DNA from: Gymnopilus junonius
Lineage: Eukaryota > Basidiomycota > Agaricomycetes > Agaricales > Galerinaceae
Length of the DNA: 64,000 nucleotides
Reading direction: 5' to 3'
Assembly (NCBI GenBank): GCA_015501075.1
Contig: JADNYJ010000060.1
Span: 1-64,000, forward strand
The translations under genes and the position numbers were made by a program. The notes beneath the pieces are model-generated. The model was not told where the DNA came from, did no database searches, and was given only the letters and a program-made list of their open reading frames with translations. This document shows positions 45,190 to 55,620 of the stretch, piece after piece. How positions within the stretch are numbered: the first letter of the stretch is position 1; each line of letters begins with the position of its first letter.

Positions 45190-45560
45190 TTCTTACACCC
45201 AAAGATTACATTGAAAAGGCTGAGTAATGGCCTTTGGAATGGGTATCCTTACAAATGAAGGGGGTTGATAACGATAAGTCGAATTCGAACAACAACTTGC
45301 ATATGCTTTCTCCCAAGAGTACTCAACTGTGGTGATATAAGGAACAGCGATGTCTGTAGTACTATCGATCATCTGCACCAAATTCTATGTTATGTTGTCA
45401 GAGAAGAGTACGTCTTTCTGTCTTCTTCCTATAAACCTTGTACTCAAGCTGCAGGAAGCGGAGGGACCATCCATGATTCCATATTGTGGTTGCCTTAAAG
45501 AGAGACAATAGACTAGATGTTCCCACGGCACGACGCGACGCGTCCTTACGACAGCGATAT
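45190..45560 (-). pseudogene. N-terminal relic of family X
   Basis: On the minus strand the sequence around 45550-45430 matches the 5' part of the family-X gene at 55.65-55.75 kb. The shared pieces include GGACGCGTCG...GTGGGAA and the block AAGCTGCAGGAAGCGGAGGG read on the opposite strand. Only the start of the gene is recognisable, and no continuing frame is found. Confidence 0.5.
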
Positions 45561-46145
45561 TGATAAATATAACACATCTACAGGGGATGAGTGTGTTTCA
45601 TCGTCTTGCTTCAATGCTATGAGTTATGAGCGCTTGAGCGTTCAGGCAGTTAAGGATCGTTTTTCGATTTCAGTTTCCCATACATAATGTTTCTCGAGTT
45701 AAGTTCGTAATTAAATTTCATCGTCGAGTCGTAGTAATAAGAAAGCAAAAGGCGTAAGGCGAATAATTGACAGTTTAGTAATAGTACTATGTAACAACCA
45801 AAGACGACACGAAAAGACCCTTAATATAACGCATCATCGTGAACGCTTCGTGAGTAAGGTAAAAAAAGTCAAGATCAATGCCGAAGAGGATAATTGTGTA
45901 GAGAAGATAAGAGAACTGGCGAGGCGAGGCAAGGCGAGGATGACTGTGATTTTAAATAATAAAAATAAAAGTCACTGTCTAGAAAAAGAGAGTCAGTAAC
46001 TTTTTCCCCCATCATCTAAGTGGATGTCGCAGTCCCGGAAGTCCCAACAAGCACTGAAGAAAGCAGAACCAACTCAAACCTCCCACCCCCTCCACTCCAT
46101 CTGTTCAAATTCAAATATCGACACCAAATCGACTTCCCGCGACTC
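45561..46145. other. AT-rich spacer
   Basis: No coding signal. Contains the 3' flank of LCB2. Confidence 0.4.
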
Positions 46146-48436
46146 TTACTCCTCCTCCGAAGTCCCCAACTCTACCGCCCTCTTAATAACCTCGTCAATC
46201 GACCACCTCTCCCCCCTCCCATGCTTCAAATCCAAAACATCCCCAATCTCATCACACGCCCTCAACCCGTATCCACGTCCTCCTTCGTATGCGCCGCGCT
46301 CACACAGAACCTTACCCGACTCGTCACCAGCGGCGTAGCGGGGTACGCAACGACCACCACGATAATCGGCGTCTGCCTTTCCTTCATCAGCCGGTGGAAC
46401 ATGTTCATCTTCCCCGGGTTGAATATGAGCAGAGGGACGATGGGCGAGGTCGGGTGTCCGTAGATGATGAACCCGAGCTTGCGCAGGCCGTGGTGGAGGT
46501 ATTTGGAGTTGAACGCGAGGCGGCGGAGGCGCGTGCGGCCTTCAGCGCCTGAAGCGAGTGCGGGGGGAGGTTGATCCATGCGGGGAGGGATGAGGCGGGT
46601 GCTGGGGCCCGGGTGGTGGTATTCCTCTCGATCATCAAGGAAGGAGGGACAGATCCTCGGACGAGGGTGGGTTCGCTCACGCTGCTGGTTGGCATCGTCT
46701 GCTGCAGTCCCATGATACTGGCCATGCTTGCCATAACCTGCGTCAGCACAGGAGGGGTCATGGCTTCCGCGTAAGGACCCGAATGGCCGTACACCCGCAG
46801 GCGATCAATGAGAGCCTTGTTGCCTGCAATATAACCACCCGCGGCACCGAATGATTTGGTGAAGGTGCCCATGAGGATGTCAATAGAGCGGGGGTTGATG
46901 CCAAAGTAGTCTGCGACGCCTCGTCCGTGCGGGCCGAGGGCGCCGATGGAGTGGGCTTCGTCGATGAAGAGGTAGAACTGGAAGAGATCCAAAAAGGGTT
47001 AGACATTTGCTCTTTATGGAAATGTCTCATAAAACTCCACCTTGTACTTTTTCTTCAGGTCCATAAGAGCGGGCAAGTTGACTAAGGTACCTTCCATACT
47101 GTAAAGACCTTCGACAATGACCAGAATCTTCTTCCACGGCCTATGGGTCTTGGGTTGACCCTGACTGATGACCTCTCGCAAGAGAGACTCCAAGTTCTTC
47201 ATATCATTATGCTTGAACATGCGGACGTTTGCGCCACTGATACGAACACCAAAGCGGATAGATGCATGGTTGAACTCATCCGAAATGACCAAGCAGCCCT
47301 TGCTAACCAAAGCAGGAATAAATGTTGAATTGGTGGCGAACCCCATGGAGCTGATCAATGCATCTTCCATACCAACAAATTTAGCCACGAGAGACTCGCT
47401 TATGGCATGCAAGTCACTCGAGCCTCCCTCAAGCCTTGAGCCGAGGGTGGAAATACCATACCGCTTAATGGACTCTTCTACGGCATCTGCACAGCCGCCT
47501 CGGGCTTGTGCAAATCCCAGGTAGTTGTATGAGGAGATGTTGAGGGCGCGTGTGCGGGTGCCAGTAAATACATAGGTGTGGTTGTAGTCTGGGGAGATAC
47601 GGTCGAGGAGGAGGATGGTGCGGCCTGCTACGCCTGTGACAGGCTGGGAGAAGCACTCGTCCATACGGGTCTTGAGCCGACGAGTATAGAAAGAGTCAAA
47701 GTCTGAATTGAGAGGAGCATACCCCTAAGGACGAACAAGTATGTCAGCATCAAAAATTCGAAATGTACAGCGGCAAAGAAAATATTTGGGCGCGGTGGTC
47801 GCTTAGTTGACAGGCTCACGACCTGTTCAACCGCAGCCGCAGTATGAGGGAAAATAAGAGTAAGAAACTGATACGCACATCTCGCGGCATTAAATGTTTG
47901 TAGCTGCCTGGGTTCAGCCTCTTGCCCACAAAGTCCCTGACGTGCCCAAGTACAATGAGAATCAAGTAGCTGATATAAGTTGAGAGCAGAATGTAATAAG
48001 GCGGGTCCTGGGGGACATGAATTGCAAGAGGCTTGCCAGCGGGGTGCTGGCTGGTGGTCCTGTACTCCTCCTGGGCGGAGTGACCGAACTCGGTGTGCAC
48101 TGTGGTGAAAACCTGCTCCGAGGTAGGCGGCCTTGGGGGCAGGAGAAGGCCATCCTTGTTTGAGGCGAGAACTGGGTCGTTCATGTAGTCGTCTTCATGG
48201 AGGACGGTATCCTCTGAGGAAGAAGTGGTGACGGAGGAGGACAGAGAAAGAGCCGGGGTGGAAGTGGGGGAGCTGTGGGATGAGTTCCTAGCGCGGGCTG
48301 AGGCGTCTGCCTGGGAGAGGGCAGAGAGGTAGGAGGCGGCGGAGGCGAGGGCGTTGGAGGAGCGTTTCTTGAAGATGGAGGATGACTGGGACGGCCTTGT
48401 GAGTGCCATGGGCGAGGGCGATTTGGAGGGCATCAC
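46146..48436 (-). CDS. LCB2: Serine palmitoyltransferase subunit 2
   Basis: Three minus-strand exons (47879-48436, 47041-47724, 46146-46977) encode about 691 aa. After a Ser-rich leader there is one membrane segment ([20 protein letters not shown]). The PLP-dependent alpha-oxoamine synthase fold follows: [52 protein letters not shown], and the PLP-lysine motif [16 protein letters not shown]. The C-terminal part includes [17 protein letters not shown] and [14 protein letters not shown]. The enzyme condenses serine with palmitoyl-CoA in the ER, the first step of sphingolipid synthesis, with LCB1 as partner. Two runs are one base short (46562-46567 and about 46264-46268). Restoring both gives 692 codons. 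The intron at 47725-47878 is unusually long for this window. Confidence 0.9.
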
Positions 48437-49266
48437 TCAAGACTGGACTCAACACCAGTCTACCATGTAGAATGTAGGATCAATTTTTAGTTGCCAACCC
48501 AATCCGTCTCGGCTTTACATACCTCGTGGCGTGGGAACCCTCCTCGCCCCTGTTTCTCCGTCCCACCCGTATCATCTCGCTCTTGTGAATCAAATCCATC
48601 CCGTTTGAAACCGTTATGCAGCATCAGAGACATCCAATCCCTTCACCACCAAGCCTAGCTGAAGACCGCCAAGTATTTTGAATCTTTTCTCTTCTGCATT
48701 TCAACTCTCGTAAAGACTTGCTTGTCAGATCGCTGGCGGGCTGAAATTTGCTCGAGACGCGTCTAGGCAAGAGAATTTTCAAACCAACGCGCCTTAGCGA
48801 CCTAGCATGGTTGAATCTTATACCCGTTGTCGAGGGGGATTTCTTTCTGACCAGATGACAAGCCTAAGATGCTCCGTACCAGGAGCGGCTCTGGTCACCT
48901 CGTTTATTCTAGCTGGTACTGCACCAAAGTTTACCCAACCAGCGGTATACATCCTGGTCCTGCTTCTTGCATTTAGAGGCTATTTCTACCACAATATTGG
49001 GTTTCTCTCGCCGTCGAACTCACGGAACTGTTCGATCCAGAACAAAATGCTTTCTTATCCTTGCTTTTTTGTTTTGTTTTTACGACTCTGTGGCCTTTGC
49101 AACTTCTCGTGAGGTCGGTGTCAGCCACCTGTGTTATCCCACATGATAAATCGCCTGCGTTGCACTCAAGATACCCCACAGGAGGATCGAAACAGCAAGT
49201 GCTAACAAGCTCTTATTACAGAGCGTCTTGATAAATCCCACGGGGCGCAAAAGAGATGTTTTTCCA
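48437..49266. other. Intergenic upstream of LCB2
   Basis: No supported gene; the plus-strand frame at 48807-49112 has no motif. It ends at the insertion site of the palindromic element. Confidence 0.4.
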
Positions 49267-49274
49267 TTTACGAG

Positions 49275-50447
49275 CACCTACGGTTACCACATGACGTCTC
49301 TAATTAGAGGTGGTCAGTGATGAATTGACCACCTCTAAATAGAGGGCTTTTATCGCTATTCCCGTCAGTTGAATAATGTTTGAATAATTATCTACCTTCA
49401 CACCAGTAAGTCCTCCCTCCGGTATGTCGTCCCCTCCCACTAAGTATTCCCAGGCTCCCCTGTCAGTCCGCATCGGGGAGGCAGTCCCCTAGGCGGCATC
49501 ACACGCCCATTCCCATCACCAATGGTTGCTAAATACGGACACGACTCACGTCCGCTGTTGGCGCGTGCGACTTCTTCCGCGCTCACTGTCCGGAACGATG
49601 TGCAGCATTATTTCACCATTCCTCCACCATTTCCTCCATTCTTTCTTTCCTACTGCAATAAGATAATCCTATATATAAGTATTGAAGAGTCATTGGTGTG
49701 GGAATAGCCTCTGTAGTAGTACAATCTGCTATATGATTTTGCTTGCTCATCACCACCATCCATAGCCACCTGAGGAGAGGTTGATTGAGGTATATAATGC
49801 ACTATTTATTTAGTACTATGATGTGTGACTACTATAGTACAAGTAGGAGGCTATGGGACTGGTAGAATACATATATTTAAGAGGTGTGATATACCCAGCC
49901 TTTCTACCTTTGCTCAGTCATACAAAGAGATCTTCTATCCATTAAATATGCATACACCTATTAGATTAAGCACATAGTAAATATATAGCTATCTGTTCAT
50001 GCCATTTTATGGGTATAAAGGGTACAACAGCCTGATAACTGGACCAGTCATTCCATTTACTGTGATGGGAGCAGGCTGGTAACAAAGGATATGGATTGGC
50101 AGAAAGGTAGGCATACATACCAGAGACAATATCCTGTAATTATAATAGGAGCACCTCGATGATAGGGTGATATTTGAAAGGGAGGAGGAGGAGGTATACC
50201 CAGGATTTGTGATCAACCTATATCTTCACCAGTTATTTTTATCTAGGTGTGAATGGGATGAATATGAGTGCTATATAAGTCACTGATATCTACTTTAAGA
50301 GACCAGATAGGCCACAGGTCTACTGGTAAATTGTTATTGAGGAAGGGAACAAGGATGTCAAAAAAGCGAGAGATAAATCTAATGTGAGGGAAGTTCTCCA
50401 AAATAAAATATTCTAAAGACATACACCTTTAGATCTGTGCTGCAGAA
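49275..50447 (+). repeat. Left arm of the palindrome
   Basis: Inverted copy of 50643-51815. The mirror axis is at position 50545. Pairing stops exactly at 49274/51816 outside and 50448/50642 inside. Confidence 0.93.
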
Positions 50448-50642
50448 TTAACATGTCCAAAATTTAAAGGCATTGGATCTATGTGTCTCCCTATAGGTAA
50501 GAAGCAGATGTTTAAGGGAGGTACATCAAAGTGTGGTGATATGATCAAGGTATTGCCCTATACCTGTAAAAGACATTTTCGCTCTCTAATTTGATCTCTC
50601 TCGCTACAGCCTATCGTTTTGTCTGTAATTTGGATATAACAC

Positions 50643-51815
50643 TTCTGCAGCACAGATCTAAAGGTGTATGTCTTTAGAATATTTTATTTTGGAGAACTTC
50701 CCTCACATTAGATTTATCTCTCGCTTTTTTGACATCCTTGTTCCCTTCCTCAATAACAATTTACCAGTAGACCTGTGGCCTATCTGGTCTCTTAAAGTAG
50801 ATATCAGTGACTTATATAGCACTCATATTCATCCCATTCACACCTAGATAAAAATAACTGGTGAAGATATAGGTTGATCACAAATCCTGGGTATACCTCC
50901 TCCTCCTCCCTTTCAAATATCACCCTATCATCGAGGTGCTCCTATTATAATTACAGGATATTGTCTCTGGTATGTATGCCTACCTTTCTGCCAATCCATA
51001 TCCTTTGTTACCAGCCTGCTCCCATCACAGTAAATGGAATGACTGGTCCAGTTATCAGGCTGTTGTACCCTTTATACCCATAAAATGGCATGAACAGATA
51101 GCTATATATTTACTATGTGCTTAATCTAATAGGTGTATGCATATTTAATGGATAGAAGATCTCTTTGTATGACTGAGCAAAGGTAGAAAGGCTGGGTATA
51201 TCACACCTCTTAAATATATGTATTCTACCAGTCCCATAGCCTCCTACTTGTACTATAGTAGTCACACATCATAGTACTAAATAAATAGTGCATTATATAC
51301 CTCAATCAACCTCTCCTCAGGTGGCTATGGATGGTGGTGATGAGCAAGCAAAATCATATAGCAGATTGTACTACTACAGAGGCTATTCCCACACCAATGA
51401 CTCTTCAATACTTATATATAGGATTATCTTATTGCAGTAGGAAAGAAAGAATGGAGGAAATGGTGGAGGAATGGTGAAATAATGCTGCACATCGTTCCGG
51501 ACAGTGAGCGCGGAAGAAGTCGCACGCGCCAACAGCGGACGTGAGTCGTGTCCGTATTTAGCAACCATTGGTGATGGGAATGGGCGTGTGATGCCGCCTA
51601 GGGGACTGCCTCCCCGATGCGGACTGACAGGGGAGCCTGGGAATACTTAGTGGGAGGGGACGACATACCGGAGGGAGGACTTACTGGTGTGAAGGTAGAT
51701 AATTATTCAAACATTATTCAACTGACGGGAATAGCGATAAAAGCCCTCTATTTAGAGGTGGTCAATTCATCACTGACCACCTCTAATTAGAGACGTCATG
51801 TGGTAACCGTAGGTG
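50643..51815 (-). repeat. Right arm of the palindrome
   Basis: Inverted copy of 49275-50447. I found no mismatch when reading the two arms against each other, though I could not run an alignment. Confidence 0.93.
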
Positions 51816-51823
51816 TTTACGAG

Positions 51824-52893
51824 AGTCTTTTATAAGCACATTGATTGAAACGGGCCTTCAAAGTTGATGGAAAGTCAATCGTAATGCCCCTCCCACTGGT
51901 CTGGAATTCCTAGGAATCACCCCTCTCACCCTGAACCAAATTCTTGCGTATGTACTCCCCTCCTCTTTCTTTGATTACCCATCTTCATTTCTCTATAGAT
52001 TGCTTGAATCAAACAGTGCAGATGGCTTATACTTACCTTAGCATGGCTCTTAAGGAGGGTACCCAAAGTTGGCGCGGATGTTTCACAAAATTTTGTTTCG
52101 GGTCTACTACTCCTGGCTCGACCAGTTAGAAAAGAATGAAAACAGGGCGAAAAAGCTGTATGGAATACTTGAACTTATTCCAGAGGCGGCTATCTAGAAA
52201 GTTGCGTCTCGTCAGGCTGGCCATACATGAAGGGCCTGTGACCGACCTTTCTTCCTCCTATTTATTTACCATGTTTTCATTGATACATATTTGCCATTTG
52301 GTTTAAATTTTTGTTCAACATGACGACTTCGCGCTGAGCAGTGCCTACATCGTACTTGAAGCTCTAGGGCATTTCACTAATCACGGCAGGAATATGATAG
52401 TGGGCCGTAGTATTTCATAAGAACTTTGCGTGATTTATCACCAAATTCTATGAAATACGTGGCTGACCCTTTCCGCCATAAGGAAAATGAAGCGGCGGTC
52501 TATACCAGGATACAAATGAAGCGTACTGCAGGCAGCGTGCAAAGTTTAGAAATTCGTGAGCTGGTAGTTCCTGCCTTGCTAGTCAACCTCCCCAACCAAA
52601 TTTACGGTGTTGATTGTTTATCTGGATAATCATTCCTTTACTTTGAAGATTCGATGTCGAGCAGCCATACATCGGCATTTTCTGACAGCCCATTTGATAT
52701 TCAATGTTATGTTTGACGTTACACGACTTCTAGTCTTTCAAATGAGCAGATTTTCAAGAATTGTAGCAATTATTTTCTGCATGAAGATGACAGCAAATCA
52801 AACCATTCAAAGCCAGGAAGGAAGAGAAAAGACTTTGATTACTCAAATACAATATTACAATCCCATGGAACCACAAATACTTCGTGTCGACGC
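51824..52893. other. Intergenic, no supported gene
   Basis: Only short frames. It holds the 3' flank of PRE1. Nothing in it resembles the palindromic element. Confidence 0.4.
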
Positions 52894-53608
52894 TTATAGC
52901 TCAACCTCCCGGACACCGTCCTTGTCAACAACTTTGATCTTGTAGTTCCCTGGGCTGACCACTAGACGCTTGGACACCTCATCAATGCAACGCTTGAGAG
53001 TTGCCAAGCCTTCTTCGAGGGGGCCTCTGGGTCATGGTACCTACGAAAATCAGTTAAGCAAATAATACCAATACCGAACGAAACAAGAAATATGACTGAC
53101 CGGTCCAACAAACTCAGTGCGAAGTACGACCCATACCCGTGAGCCGCAAATGGAACTTCCGATATAGTGCCTAGGTAATCGATCCAATACAGGTGAGGAT
53201 CATGCGTCGCGGTGTCATATCCTCCCAACAAGAGGTTGACGGAGTAGGGTCTTCGCGAGCGGAGAGACTCTGCAAGCGAACGGCGGATCCATGACGCCGC
53301 TGCTGAAGGGCGGAGTGCATACAGATTACGGATTTGGTACAGACGGATGTTGCGCTCGACATATTCGGCGAACTGAACTGTGTCTCCTGTAGTACAGAAA
53401 CAAGAACGAGAGTGTTAGTTCATGGTTTAATATAACCCAAGAAGAAGAACAAACTTGCCTGGTTCTCCAGAATACGCCATTAACAGGTGCGGACTTAGCG
53501 TCTTGATCTTGTCCTCGTCGACTTTCATTTTGACGATAGACCTCGCGGCCGTGGTATCTGCGGCCATAATAAGGTAGCCTTTGCCGTAATCGCGAAGGAG
53601 GTCTCCAT
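52894..53608 (-). CDS. PRE1: 20S proteasome beta4 subunit
   Basis: Minus-strand exons 53459-53608, 53101-53386 and 52894-53040 encode about 194 aa. The sequence contains MAADTTAARSIVKMK, KIKTLSPHLLMAYSGEPG, DTVQFAEYVERNIRLYQIRN, SLRSRRPYSVNLLLGGYD, YWIDYLGTISEVPFAAHGYG and YKIKVVDKDGVREVEL. This is the order and length of beta4 (PSMB2/Pre1), a structural, non-catalytic subunit of the core particle. The first intron starts with GCAAGT, a GC-AG intron. Two runs are one base short (53584-53585 and 53019-53023); restoring both gives 195 codons and full similarity. It shares a roughly 240-bp divergent promoter with the plus-strand F-box gene. Confidence 0.9.
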
Positions 53609-53851
53609 GGTAGTATCAGCGGTGTAGTTGTGGTAGACAAGATCTGAGCAACTCCATTACGCGTCCGCTCTGTTTGCTTTCATCGACGCGTGTCCTGTTA
53701 CGTCAGCACATCCTTCGGGAAAGAGTTTATTTTTAGTCCTCAATCCGACTTCAACTTCAAAGTCCAACAACGAGCTTTTGCGTTCTGCCATTATTCGGCC
53801 TATATTTGAACATATACGCCAATTTTATGCTCCTTTGTGGCACCACAAATT

Positions 53852-55458
53852 ATGCCGGACGACAACGATGTCCCTGAATGGAGGCGGCAAACCTTCAAGG
53901 AGAAAATTGCAGAGAATGAAGCAGCACTAGATTGCATGAAGGCAGACATTCGGGCTCTAGAAAATAAACGATACGAACTGCTCGAAGGCATGAATAATAC
54001 CTCTCGAATAATGACCGTACTCTCTACGGAGATATTGTCGGAAATATTCATGGCTGCCTGCGCAGACAGTGACGACGAGGACCATACCCCCCGCCAGTTT
54101 ATTCTTGGACGCGTTTGTAGAGCGTGGCGGCGCATAGCATGGTCTACTCCACGACTATGGTCTAGAGTTAACATATGCTTATTCGAGAAGCGGTATGACA
54201 CACAGAAAGTCCTTCTCGCAGACTGGATCAAAAGGGGTGGTATTTGTCCACTGGAGCTCTGCTTCAAAACTTCATGCTATGATCACTACTGGCAACCGCC
54301 CTCCGATTCATTTCTCGACTTTCTCATGACAACCACTCATCGATGGACGAAATTTAACTCTGTTGCTTATCCCAACTTCGCACAGGCTCTGGACCAACAT
54401 CGTCCCCAATTTCCTCTATTGAATTTTCTTTGTCTCAGACTCTCCGCTACAGCGGGGAGCCATTTCTGACGAAGTGGAATTTCCGTTCTGCTACACCCCA
54501 ATTACGGACGCTTGCCATTTCAGATGTTATACCAAGGCCACAGCTGGGTATCAATTGGAGTTGTTTGATTGACTTGCATGTCGAATTCAGTTTAAATTTC
54601 CTTCCAAGCATCGAGATACTCTCCTTTATGCCTTCCCTCGAAAATTTGACGTGCCGCGTCATAGGATACGAAGCAGATTTCAACCCGAGTAGTGTTGCGA
54701 CTCCCGATCTCCGTCAATTATCATCTTTAACCGTTCATGGGCATCTAGGACCCGTTGTGAACCTATTGAACCTTATCACCACCCCAAAATTATGCAAGCT
54801 TTATATTAACTTCTATCCTAACTCCAATATCACCACTGTTCAGATTCTATGGACGACCGACATTATCAATCTGATCCAGCGATCTTCCTGCAAATTAATT
54901 GAGCTTTCCCTTGATCAAAGAAACATCACTGACGAAGGTCATATGTGGGAAATGCTGCGCAAAATTTCCTCCCTGATGATTTTTTCTCTTCATTGTCCTC
55001 CTCAGTCCTTTACCCTATCGAATCGGACTCTCAACCGCTTGAACTTCGAAATGGGAAAGAACTCACGGCAGGAGTGTTTGCCTAACCTTAAAACCTTCGC
55101 CTACCGGGGTGACATCTCTTTCGATCTCAAAGCCATGCTGCGCTTGCTTGTGTCAAGACGGCGTCCAACCAGTCATATACCCGTGGAAAAAGACCCTAAC
55201 GAAAGGTCTTCCTCGTCTTTGGATGATGCCATCTCGACGCAAAGCAAAAAATCCGAGGACCCCTTTAAAACTTTGGAATCAGAATCGGACCTGTCCATCA
55301 ATATTACTTATCAAAACTTGTCCTGGTTTCAAAGACAGGACCCTAATGATATGTGGGACTTTGTGAAGAAAGCAACGGCGTACGCTGCCGATGGGGTCTC
55401 GCTACATCTCAATTGGGAAAAAGCAGATGATGATAGTGACGACGACGAATCCGAATAG
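53852..55458 (+). CDS. F-box protein, paralogue of the 43-kb gene
   Basis: Single-exon gene, about 535 aa from MPDDNDVPEWRRQTFKEKIA. A coiled coil (ENEAALDCMKADIRALENK) precedes the F-box-like domain (IMTVLSTEILSEIFMAA, GRVCRAWRRIAWSTPRLW). A Leu-rich region (LFLRSATPQL-type repeats, LTVHGHLGPVVNLLNLITT) and the tail ITYQNLSWFQRQDPND plus an acidic end (DDDSDDDESE) follow. The frame shifts by one missing base at about 54437-54445; adding one base yields 536 codons. An in-frame GTG lies upstream at 53837, but ATG at 53852 is preferred. It is probably an SCF adaptor. The adjacent family-X gene ends with a second copy of this tail. Confidence 0.8.
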
Positions 55459-55620
55459 AGCATTTTCTATTTTACCCGCCTCCCTTCGACAATCTTGTTA
55501 CCCACTGGGAACTGGGGATATACACAGTCTGTGTGACATCAAGTGACTCGGGCGTCGAAAATGGGGCCTCCACAGGGCCCTTTATCGAAGATTATGGCCA
55601 GTTTCAGAATATTGTTAAAT

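Larger units (their letters stand above)
49267..51823. mobile_element. Foldback-type palindromic DNA element with 8-bp target duplication
   Basis: The left arm 49275-50447 and right arm 50643-51815 are perfect inverted copies as far as I compared them (1,173 bp each). The loop 50448-50642 is 195 bp. The ends read CACCTACGGTTACCAC. The 8-bp sequence TTTACGAG occurs directly outside both ends (49267-49274 and 51816-51823), so the palindrome moved as one unit. Each arm has a subterminal 13-bp hairpin (TTAGAGGTGGTCA / TGACCACCTCTAA at 49304-49316 and 49326-49338, mirrored on the right). No transposase is encoded; the longest frames are about 60-70 codons and occur twice as mirror images. An 8-bp duplication is typical of hAT (also P and Merlin) transposases, so a non-autonomous hAT-like foldback is my best guess. 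Confidence 0.88.

Noticed and set aside
48807..49112. 101-codon plus-strand frame upstream of LCB2
   Set aside because: No motif and no conserved pattern; probably chance.
49275..51815. Mirror-image small frames of 61 and 69 codons in the palindrome arms
   Set aside because: They appear twice only because the arms are copies; no motif, no start context, so not called as genes.
49267..51823. Palindrome as an assembly artefact
   Set aside because: An artefactual inverted copy would not be expected to carry an exact 8-bp direct repeat at its outer ends; still listed as a thing to check with long reads.
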